This document shows, one piece after another, positions 43,856 to 51,312 of a DNA stretch of 64,000 nt. Under the pieces are notes generated by a model that was given only the letters and a program-made list of their open reading frames with translations, had not been told where the DNA came from and did no database searches. Numbering within the stretch: the stretch's first letter is position 1; the number at the start of each line of letters is the position of its first letter. The DNA lies in contig JAUXRY010000038.1 of assembly GCA_030679915.1 (NCBI GenBank), positions 1 to 64,000 on the forward strand. Direction: 5' to 3'. The position numbers were made by a program, and so were the translations under genes. Origin of the DNA: Thiobacillus sp. (GTDB lineage: Bacteria > Pseudomonadota > Gammaproteobacteria > Burkholderiales > Thiobacillaceae).

Positions 43856-44006
43856 GCTGCAGAAAAAGTCCCCGATCCAGCGGACGGGGTAAATATGGGG
43901 GTACGCGAACCATTCCCGAAGAGGAGATCGTGGCTTGTAGGCGATTCTGAGAGGCCAAATTCTTCACTGGAATCTGCATTTATTTCAAAAGGAGTTTTTC
44001 TACAGC
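43856..44006. mobile_element. MITE-like element with IS1182-type ends
   Basis: About 151 bp with imperfect terminal inverted repeats: GCTGCAGAAAAAGTCC (43856-43871) and GGAGTTTTTCTACAGC (43991-44006), 14 of 16 complementary. The right end nearly equals the end of the IS1182 remnant at 41988-42004. No ORF. A hairpin CCCCG-TCC/GGACGGGG with a bulged A lies near 43871-43893. Confidence 0.55.
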
Positions 44007-44068
44007 GTCAACGTAAAGTTGAGGGGCGCGCCACTTTTGGCGCGTCCCTCTCGAACGCAAGGTTGGAC
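44007..44068 (-). repeat. Integron attC site 2
   Basis: On the minus strand it begins GTCCAAC (44068-44062, perfect RYYYAAC) and ends GTTGAC beside the MITE. The body is palindromic around GGGACGCGCCA/TGGCGCGCCCC. It would be the attC of the cassette whose body is now occupied by the IS91-like element. Confidence 0.7.
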
Positions 44069-44179
44069 GAAGCCGCTACGCGGAGGAGTCGCCTGCTGCG
44101 ATGCCACGAATTATTCTGCACCTTCATCCCCTCAATGCCGAGGGGTTGATTCTGCAATATTTCGTGAGGACAAACCAGC

Positions 44180-45084
44180 ATGAAGACCGACACCTAGCAC
44201 TTTGACCGGCAATACCAGACGCATCTCAAGCACCTCAAACTCAAAGGCCTGCAACCCAAGACCATCGAGGCTTACGCCCGCGCCATCCGGCGCATCGGCG
44301 ACTACTTTTCCAATCAGATCAACGATCTCTCTGAAGCCCAACTGACGAACTACTTCACCGATCTGGTGGCGTCGCACTCGTGGAGCACGGTCAAGCTTGA
44401 CCTGTACGGGTTGAAGTTCTACTACGCGCATGTCTTGAGCAAGCCCTGGGTGGCACCCGGTCTGATCAAGCCGCCCAGGACTCAGCGCTTGCCCGACATC
44501 GTCACCGTGGCCGAGGCCAAGCGGCTCTTCGCCGCCACCCGCGTTGTCAGTTATCGGGTGTTCTTCTTCACGCTCTATAGCCTGGGATTGCGCCTCGGCG
44601 AAGGACTGTGGCTGCAGGTCGGCGACATCGATGCGGCACGCGGGCGCGTGCATATCCGCGACGCCAAAGGCAATCGGGATCGCTTCGTGCCGCTGCCGCA
44701 GGCAACGCATCACCTGCTGCGCCGCTTCTGGCAGGTGCATCGCAACCCGGTGCTGCTGTTTCCCAATCGCCACGGCGGCAGACAAGGCGCGGCACGCGCC
44801 ACCACCCCGATGGATCGCGGGGGTGTGCAAACCACGCTGCACAAGGTGGTCGAGTCCTGCGGACTAAAAAAAAGATCACGCCTCACAGCTTGCGCCATAG
44901 CTATGCCACTCACCTGATCGAGGCTGGCGTCGATCTGATCGAGGTGCAGAAGTTTCTCGGTCATCACTCCATCCTCACCACCGCCCGCTACACCCACCTG
45001 ACCGACCAGACCAAGCATCACGCCCTCGATCGGATCAACGGCCTGATGAGTAGCTTCAGCATCGACTGGGGGCAGGTCAAATGA
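44180..45084 (+). pseudogene. Tyrosine recombinase of the IS91-like element (disrupted)
   Basis: The frame from ATG 44180 reads the expected N-terminus but has TAG at codon 6 (44195-44197). It continues through [32 protein letters not shown] and [10 protein letters not shown]. At a run of eight A (about 44868-44875) the frame must shift by -1 to continue as [33 protein letters not shown] and the end at 45084. The catalytic R, H-x-x-R, H and Y are present across the two frames. Read as a decayed integrase; the poly-A shift alone might be programmed, but the early stop argues against function. Confidence 0.75.
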
Positions 45085-46193
45085 TCCGCCTGGATGCAGT
45101 CATCGACAGCTTCGAGGCAGACTTCCTGGCGCAGTATCGGGACCGACTCACCTCCGCCCACTATCGCGCGCTGGCGGCGATGAAACGCTGCCGCACCGAA
45201 GCCAGCCCCATGATGCAGGTCCAATGCACAGGATGCGCGCAGCAGAAGCGGGTGCCGCATTCATGCGGCCATCGCCACTGCCCGCACTGCCAGCATCATG
45301 AGAGCCAGCAATGGATGGAACGCCAGTTGAAGAAGCAGGTCCCCGCCGAGTACTTTCTGTTCACCTTCACCTTCACCGTGCCCGCCGAATTCAGGCCGCT
45401 GGCCTTTGCGCACCAACGCCTGCTCTACGATGGGTTGATGCGCTGCGCCTGGGAAACCGTGCAAACCTTCAGCCACAACGACAAACAATTGCAGGGCACG
45501 CCCGGCACCATTGCCGTCCTGCATACCCACACGCGCAAACTGGACTATCACCCGCATGTCCATCTGGTCATGCCGGCGGCGACGGTCAATAGCGAGAAGA
45601 AGCAATGGCGAACCAAGCGGCGCCGCGCCAAGGGTGGCTATCTGTTCAACCACAAGGCGCTGGCCAAGGTGTTCCGGGCGAAGCTGCTCTCGGCAATCAA
45701 GACCGCCGGGCTCGCGCTGCCCGATCGTTACCCGAAAGACTGGGTGGTGGACTGAAAATCCGTCGGCAGCGGCGAGAAGGCGCTCATCTATCTAGGGCGC
45801 TATCTGTACCGGGGCGTCATCCGCGAACAGGACATCGTCGCCTGCGACAACGGCATGGTCAGCTTCCGGTATCGCAACGCCAGGACCGGAAGGATGGAGC
45901 GCCGCACCGTGTCCGGCGCGCAGTTCCTCTGGCTGGTGTTGCAGCATGTGCTGCCCAAGGGGTTCAGGCGTGCGCGCAACTTCGGATTTCTGCACCCCAA
46001 CTGCAAGCGCCTGATCGCCTTGCTGCACATACTGCTCAGGTTCGATCCGGGTCAGACGATGGCATGGGTCAAGCAGCGCGCGCCGATCCTGTGCGCGTGC
46101 TGCGGTGGGGTGATGGTGATTGTGCGGACGTGGATTCGATCGGTGTTCGCAGGGCCGCTGCCGGTTCCCATTGTGATTCGAGGTGCGCATTGA
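45081..46193 (+). pseudogene. IS91-family transposase interrupted by one stop codon
   Basis: In one frame, 371 codons include the N-terminal zinc-finger-like CTGCAQQKRVPHSCGHRHCPHC (about 49-70), FTFTFTVPAEFRPL, and DYHPHVHLV with the HxH motif. After that come KALIYLGRYLYRGVI and the C-terminal CACCGGVM. A TGA at 45753-45755 sits where relatives have a sense codon (VVD-stop-KSVGSGEK). It overlaps the upstream recombinase by four bases. Confidence 0.8.
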
Positions 46194-46433
46194 TCATGTA
46201 AGCGCATCGACAATCGACAGCAGGTGAAGGAACGCAGTGCCTGCAAGCTGAGGGACGCGCTTGCCTGGAGTCGGCGCTCAATCAGCCTGCCAGCCCGCAA
46301 ATCAGGCATCGGTTGCCGCAATGGCAGCGATGAAACGGGCAATCGAACGCACGGCCTTGGGGTCAAGGCTCATCCGGGGTGGTTTCCAGAAAAGATATTT
46401 GCAAAGGAGGGCGCACCGCTCAGGACCGGGCTC

Positions 46434-46488
46434 GTCCAACAAACGGTTCAGATCGTGGCTGCGCACGATCTAACCTTATTCGTTAGGG
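46434..46488 (-). repeat. Integron attC site (BrnT cassette)
   Basis: On the minus strand CCCTAAC (46488-46482) and GTTGGAC (46440-46434, perfect GTTRRRY) bound a 55-bp imperfect palindrome with ATCGTG/CACGAT inside. The last codons and the TGA of the BrnT-like gene lie within it, typical of a minimal cassette. Confidence 0.75.
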
Positions 46489-46837
46489 TCATAAACTCCG
46501 ATCTTTCTTCAGGGCTAGCACGCCTAAAAGAAATAATACGTACAGTTTCTGCATTGCGCATTGTGGTGACCATTACTACAACATTGCCACTATCGTCGAG
46601 ACTCATATGCATATGCCGAAACTCTCCATTTTCGAAAAAAGGTCCTTTAGTCAGATGTGGTTTTTTTGGACCAAGTGGTGAGACAAGGTTGTTTAATAAA
46701 TCTGCGGCACTTTCAAGAGAGTAAAAATGATTTTTCCTGTTTTGTTCTTCTTTTGTAGCGTCGTATTCAATCGTAGTAGTTCCAAATACCAATCGGAACT
46801 CATATTCAGGTATGCCTAGTTTCTCTGGAATATTCAT
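46448..46837 (-). CDS. BrnT-like toxin protein in an integron cassette
   Basis: The 129-residue product (ATG at 46837, directly after the attC core) has the BrnT pattern: IEYDATKEEQNRKNH, a middle strand region with GNVVVMVTT, and VRIISFRRASPEERSEF. BrnT proteins are RelE-fold ribonuclease toxins paired with BrnA. No BrnA-like antitoxin gene is present in the cassette, so it is an orphan here or inactive. No ribosome site is seen; expression may depend on upstream translation. Confidence 0.7.
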   Translation of the reverse strand: MNIPEKLGIPEYEFRLVFGTTTIEYDATKEEQNRKNHFYSLESAADLLNNLVSPLGPKKPHLTKGPFFENGEFRHMHMSLDDSGNVVVMVTTMRNAETVRIISFRRASPEERSEFMTLTNKVRSCAATI

Positions 46838-46839
46838 GG

Positions 46840-46911
46840 CTCTAACGTTCAAGGTCAGGGACGCTGCGCGACGCTTTATCGCGCAGCGTCCCCTGCACCG
46901 CAGGGTTGGCC
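46840..46911 (-). repeat. Integron attC site between cassettes 1 and 2
   Basis: About 72 bp bounded by CTCTAAC (46840-46846 region) and GTTGGCC (46905-46911) on the plus strand. The body is a long palindrome GGGACGCTGCGCGA/TCGCGCAGCGTCCC (about 46858-46892). The 215-aa ORF stop is 2 bp to its right and the BrnT ATG 3 bp to its left. Confidence 0.78.
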
Positions 46912-46912
46912 C

Positions 46913-47560
46913 TCACGCGACACGCACCTCCGCGATGCGAGTTCTGATTGCTTCGCATGCGGCATCAATGGCGGTGAGTATCTCTTCGCGATTCTTGCGG
47001 GCTTCGGCCCAGTATTCTTTGCGAGGCCGCTCTATGTACTCATAGTCATCGACCTCGGTACGGCACTTTTCGCGGACTTCATCAAGGGCGGCATAGACCT
47101 TTTCGGGATAGAACGGTTTGTTCTTGTGAACCACTTCAAGGTACGTGTTATGAGGTGCGGCGAAGGCACCCATGCGGCGTTTCATCCGATCTTCCCCGTT
47201 CTCCGCTGGATCAAACGTATCCAGGATGGGCCGGAGCGCTAGGGTTGCATGACGTAGGGCGAACAGATGCTCCCAAGCCTGCTGGTAGATCTTGTACTCG
47301 TGTTCAAACTGCAACTTATCAACAAAGACAGTTCGCTGAACGGCAATGTCTAGTCGCGCTTTCAACTCAGTGCCTTGGCGCTCGAATGAAGCCTTTAGCT
47401 CGGCTAGCTTGGAGTCGCGCGTCGCTGCTTCACGGCTAGCAATGCGGGTCATCCAAATCCGTCCGAGAAACGCGGATAGGGCTGCAAGCAGCACAGCAGC
47501 ACCACCGGCAACCTTCAGAAGTTCAGAGTAGATGAGTGCAACAATTTCTGCGTGGTTCAT
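46913..47560 (-). CDS. Membrane-anchored coiled-coil protein, first integron cassette
   Basis: The 215-residue protein is not a family I recognise. One N-terminal membrane helix (about 12-36) is followed by a coiled coil (SKLAELKASFERQGTELKARLD, about 48-70) and an acidic/basic helical domain. The architecture resembles small membrane-tethered proteins common in integron cassettes and defence loci. Its ATG lies 7 bp after the attI crossover core (GTTAGCCC), so it is the most recent and best expressed cassette. Function unknown. Confidence 0.7.
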   Translation of the reverse strand: MNHAEIVALIYSELLKVAGGAAVLLAALSAFLGRIWMTRIASREAATRDSKLAELKASFERQGTELKARLDIAVQRTVFVDKLQFEHEYKIYQQAWEHLFALRHATLALRPILDTFDPAENGEDRMKRRMGAFAAPHNTYLEVVHKNKPFYPEKVYAALDEVREKCRTEVDDYEYIERPRKEYWAEARKNREEILTAIDAACEAIRTRIAEVRVA

Positions 47561-47567
47561 TTGTGAG

Positions 47568-47686
47568 GGCTAACGTTAAATAGCCGTCACGTGACGGAAT
47601 AAAAGATTATCGGACATGGTGGATAATCTTGGTTCGAGTGAAAAGCTGTTGATTCATATAAGCCACTTTGTCCAATAAGACATAAC
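47568..47686. promoter_or_regulatory. attI recombination site and intI/cassette promoter region
   Basis: Between intI and the first cassette. It contains the core GGCTAAC/GTTAGCC (47568-47574), then a GTTAAATAG block and a perfect 14-bp palindrome CCGTCACGTGACGG (47584-47597). The same block recurs at 49178 onward, identical from AAC rightwards and different to the left, which marks the crossover point. It probably holds the cassette promoter and the intI promoter; neither is called with confidence. Confidence 0.75.
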
Positions 47687-48685
47687 ATGTCCGATATTGC
47701 CGAGCCGGTAGAAAAAAGTGCTGCCACGCCACCCAAGCTGCTTGATCAGGTGCGTGACCGTCTTCGTTTAAAGCATTACAGCCTGCGTACTGAGCAGGCT
47801 TATGTCGGTTGGATTAGAAGATACATTATTTTTCATAACAAACGGCATCCGGCCGAGATGGAAAAATCAGAGCTGGAGTTGTTTTTGACTTTTTTGGCAG
47901 TTAAGCGAAACGTGAGCGCATCCACGCAGACTCAGGCGCTGTCTGCGCTTCTGTTTTTGTATAAGGAAGTGTTGGGGCTGGAATTTCCCTGGCTGGATGA
48001 GGTGACGCGGGCCAAAAAGCCCGTTCGCTTACCTACGGTGTTGACGCCTGATGAGGTGAAGAAACTATTCAAATATCTGGATGATCCATTGATGGATCTG
48101 ATCGTGCGGTTGCTGTACGGAACCGGTATGCGCTTGTTGGAATGTCTGCGACTGCGGATGAAGGATGTGGAATTCTCGCGACGTGAAATCGTAGTGAGGG
48201 AGGGCAAAGGCAACAAGGACAGGGTAACGATGTTGCCAGACAGTTTGGCTGATCGTTTGCGCGCTCAGATGGAGTTTGCGAAAGGCCAACATGTGCAGGA
48301 CTTGGCGGTGAACCGGGGCGAGGTGTGGTTACCGGATGCTTTGTCTACGAAGTATCCCAATGCACCAAAGGCACTTGCTTGGCAGTATGTGTTTCCGGCA
48401 ACGGGGTTTTCTGTTGATCCGCGTTCAGGTGCGGTGCGCAGGCATCATGTGGACGACAAGCGGGTTCAGCGTGCGGTGAAGCGTTCGGCTGGGCAGGCTG
48501 GGCTTGTCAAGCTGGTCACGCCGCATACGCTACGCCATTCTTTCGCCACGCATTTGCTGGAGGACGGTTATGACATCCGCACGGTGCAGGAACTGCTTGG
48601 ACATTCGGATGTTTCGACCACAATGATTTATACCCATGTATTGAACGAAGGCGGACGCGGGGTGACAAGCCCGCTGGATCGATGA
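47687..48685 (+). CDS. intI: Integron integrase IntI
   Basis: Tyrosine recombinase of 332 residues catalysing attI x attC recombination. Catalytic residues seen: Arg149 (GTGMRLLE), His280 and Arg283 (HTLRHSF), His306 (GHSDVSTT) and Tyr315. The IntI-specific insert [24 protein letters not shown] (about 231-254) separates it from XerC/D. It is transcribed away from the cassette array, and its stop overlaps a tadA fragment (ATGA). The frame is uninterrupted, so the enzyme is likely active. Confidence 0.95.
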   Translation: MSDIAEPVEKSAATPPKLLDQVRDRLRLKHYSLRTEQAYVGWIRRYIIFHNKRHPAEMEKSELELFLTFLAVKRNVSASTQTQALSALLFLYKEVLGLEFPWLDEVTRAKKPVRLPTVLTPDEVKKLFKYLDDPLMDLIVRLLYGTGMRLLECLRLRMKDVEFSRREIVVREGKGNKDRVTMLPDSLADRLRAQMEFAKGQHVQDLAVNRGEVWLPDALSTKYPNAPKALAWQYVFPATGFSVDPRSGAVRRHHVDDKRVQRAVKRSAGQAGLVKLVTPHTLRHSFATHLLEDGYDIRTVQELLGHSDVSTTMIYTHVLNEGGRGVTSPLDR

Positions 48686-48770
48686 TGACGGACGAAGATT
48701 ACATGCGCGCCGCGCTGGCTTTGGCGAAACAGGGTTGGGATGCCGATGAGGTGCCGGTGGGCGCATTCGG
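48682..48770 (+). pseudogene. tadA: tadA (tRNA adenosine deaminase) 5' fragment
   Basis: The first ~30 codons read [30 protein letters not shown], matching the TadA N-terminus just before the catalytic HAE motif. The sequence then runs into an integrase fragment on the opposite strand. The start codon overlaps the intI stop. TadA is normally essential, so an intact copy should exist elsewhere. Confidence 0.7.
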
Positions 48771-49019
48771 ACGGTTGAGTACGCGATCAAACAGAATGCG
48801 GAAAGCACAGGCAGCTTGATTGACGCTGGCGTAAGCCAGCTTCTTCTCGGTGATAAGGTGCAGCAGGTAGGCTTGTAGCTGGTCGGCGCCGAGCTGGTCG
48901 GGCGGACGCCGCTAATGCCTGGCCAAAGCCGTCACACAGGATAAATAGGCTTCGCGCGTGCGCACAGCAAACCCGCGCAGCACCATCGCCTCGTCCATTC
49001 GTTGGCGCAATTGAGTCAT
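48771..49019 (-). pseudogene. Tyrosine recombinase N-terminal fragment
   Basis: From ATG 49019, with GAGGAG upstream, it reads MTQLRQRMDEAMVLRGFAV, TREAYLSCVTALARH, then a TAG where relatives have Tyr. It continues RRPPDQLGADQLQAYLLHL and KLAYASVNQAACAFRILFDRVL. It resembles IS91-associated recombinases and ends at the tadA junction. Truncated and with a nonsense codon. Confidence 0.7.
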
Positions 49020-49134
49020 GTCGTTCTCCTCGTTGTGGCTGGGAAGATTCCCGGAACGAGGATGGCATCGCATGGCGTCGCTTGCTCTTGCGATGCGCGA
49101 TCAGGCAGGGGTACGCAGACCCCAGAATGAGAAA

Positions 49135-49162
49135 CGCGGTGGCAGCCAAGGCTACCACCGCG
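49135..49162. repeat. Hairpin beside the second attI
   Basis: 13-bp stem with one mismatch (arms 49135-49147 and 49150-49162, centre AA). No T tract. It could be part of a cassette attC or a recombinase-element end. Confidence 0.5.
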
Positions 49163-49173
49163 TCAGCGGTTTA

Positions 49174-49283
49174 GTTCAACGTTAAATAGCCGTCACGTGA
49201 CGGAATAAAAGATATGTCCGGTAATCTTGTTATGAATGATAAGCTGTTGATTTATATAGGAACCTTGTCCAATAAGACTAGGC
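49174..49283. repeat. Second attI copy
   Basis: The core GTTCAAC (49174-49180) is followed by the same GTTAAATAG block and CCGTCACGTGACGG palindrome as the attI at 47568-47686, with diverged spacing to the next ATG. To the left of AAC the sequence differs, as expected if a different cassette had been inserted. Confidence 0.7.
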
Positions 49284-49378
49284 ATGTCCGAGAACATCGC
49301 GCTGCCAGAAAAAACCTTTGCTGCGCCTCTCAAGCTGGTCGACCAAGTGCGTGAACGTCCCCGATTAAAGCCCTATTT
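49284..49378 (+). pseudogene. Truncated second intI
   Basis: About 32 codons (MSENIALPEK, LKLVDQVRERPRLKPY) are homologous to the start of the intact IntI, including the D-Q-V-R and R-L-K residues. The sequence then leaves homology and meets the response regulator gene. Divergence from the intact copy suggests an older, separate integron rather than a recent duplication. Confidence 0.75.
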
Positions 49379-49385
49379 AAAGTTA

Positions 49386-50051
49386 CTACCGACCCTCGCC
49401 GCGCCTGCCCGGCGCCACCCGATTCTCCACCGCGAACACCGCCGCTTCCACCCGCGACGACAGGTTCAGCTTGGCCAGAATATGCCGCACGTGCAACTTG
49501 ACGGTGTCGTGGCTGATGTCGAGTGTACGGGCGATGGCTTTGTTGCTTTCACCGCGTGACAGGTGAGTGAGAATTTCGCGTTCGCGTGGGGTCAGGGCAT
49601 CGAGCAGGGAACCGGCATCCTGCCCTTTTTTGTCGTAGAGCCGGACAAGTTTGGCGGTCATGGCAGGGGCGACAACGGTTTCGCCGCGCTGAGCGCGCAA
49701 GATGGCGTCGACCACTTCGTCTGGTTCCATGCTCTTCAGCAAATAGCCGTTGGCCCCGGCACGCAGCGCGCGCGCAAGATCATCCTCGGCTTCGGACAGC
49801 GTCAGGATAAGTACGGGCAGCTTGAATCCATCCGCGCGTAATTGCTGCATCAAGGTGATGCCGTCGGTGCCCGGCATGTTGAGATCGAGTATCAGCACGT
49901 CGGGGCGGTGTGCCTTCAATAACATGGCGACATCGTCTGGTGTGCCGGTAAAGGCGGTTACCTCGATGCTGCCGCTTTGTTCCAGCAGTTCAGCCAGCCC
50001 CTTACGGAACAGGGTGTGATCGTCAACGAGAATGATGCGTGTAAGGCTCAT
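49386..50051 (-). CDS. NarL/FixJ-type response regulator
   Basis: The 221-residue protein has a receiver domain (DDHTLFRKGL; phospho-acceptor Asp56 in ILDLNMPG) and a C-terminal LuxR-type HTH (LTPREREILTHLSRGESNKAIARTLDIS, about 155-182; DTVKLHVRHILAKL). It overlaps the kinase gene by four bases. By architecture it may respond to respiratory or redox state; its targets are unknown. Confidence 0.88.
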   Translation of the reverse strand: MSLTRIILVDDHTLFRKGLAELLEQSGSIEVTAFTGTPDDVAMLLKAHRPDVLILDLNMPGTDGITLMQQLRADGFKLPVLILTLSEAEDDLARALRAGANGYLLKSMEPDEVVDAILRAQRGETVVAPAMTAKLVRLYDKKGQDAGSLLDALTPREREILTHLSRGESNKAIARTLDISHDTVKLHVRHILAKLNLSSRVEAAVFAVENRVAPGRRGEGR

Positions 50052-51250
50052 GCGGCATGCTCGGATTTGTATTGAGGGAATATAAGTCGGATGACCGTAC
50101 CGCCGGCAGGGCGGCTTTCAACACTGAGTTTACCGTTCAACTTGGCGGCGCGTTCGCGCATGATGGTGAGGCCGAAGCTTTTGCCCATGGTGGACGATTC
50201 GTCATTCTTCTTTTGTACGCCCACGCCATCATCCGCGACGTTGACGAGATACTGGCCGTCTACTAGATCAAAGGTGATGACAACATGGCGCGCGCGAGCG
50301 TGCTTGGCGATGTTGTAGAGCGATTCCTGAATGATGTGGAAGACCTGGATCTCCTCATCGGGCGAGAGTGAAACTTCCTGTACCAGATTAAGGAAGTCGA
50401 CGTCGGCATTGGCTTTTTTGCGAAAGCCCTTGGCGAGTTCCTGGATAGCCGGCACCAGCCCACGCGGATTGATGCGGTCGCGATACTGGGTAATGAGATC
50501 GCGCAGGTCGGCATAGGCGAGGTCGACGGCTTCCTCGACGTCGACCAGATAGCGATTGGCTTTGGGGTAATCCTCGTGACGCATCGAATCGGACAGCACC
50601 GTGAGCCGCATCTTGGCGTAGGCCAGTGTTTGCGCCAGTGAGTCGTGAATTTGATTGGCCAGCATCTGGCGTTCGTTCATCAGTGAGATGCGCATGTTTT
50701 CACGCGTCAGGCGGGCATTTTCCAGCGCAATACCGAGGTGCTCGCTGATCGAGCGAAACAGCAGGCGAACGTCTTCCGGAACGGCTTTGCCTTCTTCCAT
50801 GAACAGGTTGTAGACGCCCATGACCTGGTTCTTGTGCATCAGTGGCACCGCCACCACAGTGTTGCAGGTGTCGCTGAAGTAAGCGTCATTCGCCTGCTTT
50901 TTGCAGAAGGCGACATTGTTCCAGCTGCTCACCGTCATCTCGCGTGCAGCCTTGCCGCACACACCGCAATCTACGCTGACCAGGTTTTCATGCTCAACCA
51001 GATGGGCTGGCAGACCCACCGAGCCAATTAATCGTAGATGGGTGCGGTCATCGGTAATGACGCGAACCGCGCCGGCCTGCGCGCCGGCCAGACGAATCAT
51101 GGTCGACAGAAATCGCCCCAGCAACTGCTCGACGTTGGAATCGGTGGACAGGCTGGTCGTGATTTCAGACAGTATCCGCAACGCCGGAATACTGACATCG
51201 CCGGCGTCGGGGGAAGTGTGCTGGATGAGTGGGTGGATCGTGTCAGTCAT
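50048..51250 (-). CDS. Cytoplasmic GAF-domain sensor histidine kinase (NarX-like) with a four-Cys motif
   Basis: The 400-residue kinase has a GAF domain (about 35-175), HisKA_3 with LANQIHDSLAQTLAY (phospho-His202) and an HATPase (DDGVGVQ, GLTIMRERA). No membrane segment. The GAF domain contains Cys95, Cys98, Cys116 and Cys129 (CX2CX17CX12C), suitable for an Fe-S cluster or zinc, comparable in idea to the NreB oxygen sensor. Translationally coupled to the NarL-like regulator. Confidence 0.85.
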   Translation of the reverse strand: MTDTIHPLIQHTSPDAGDVSIPALRILSEITTSLSTDSNVEQLLGRFLSTMIRLAGAQAGAVRVITDDRTHLRLIGSVGLPAHLVEHENLVSVDCGVCGKAAREMTVSSWNNVAFCKKQANDAYFSDTCNTVVAVPLMHKNQVMGVYNLFMEEGKAVPEDVRLLFRSISEHLGIALENARLTRENMRISLMNERQMLANQIHDSLAQTLAYAKMRLTVLSDSMRHEDYPKANRYLVDVEEAVDLAYADLRDLITQYRDRINPRGLVPAIQELAKGFRKKANADVDFLNLVQEVSLSPDEEIQVFHIIQESLYNIAKHARARHVVITFDLVDGQYLVNVADDGVGVQKKNDESSTMGKSFGLTIMRERAAKLNGKLSVESRPAGGTVIRLIFPQYKSEHAA

Positions 51251-51312
51251 GGCTGGGTGTGAACGCGGCAGCTTTCAGCATATCCGATTTATCCCGTATC
51301 CCAAGTTCAGCT

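Larger units (their letters stand above)
44128..46193 (+). mobile_element. Decayed IS91-like element with tyrosine recombinase
   Basis: Holds a tyrosine recombinase gene and an IS91 Y2 transposase gene overlapping by four bases, both damaged. A hairpin CCCCTC/GAGGGG near 44128-44145 may be one end structure. The right end is unclear, somewhere between 46193 and 46433. It lies within the body of an integron cassette, between attC sites at 44007-44068 and 46434-46488. Confidence 0.6.
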
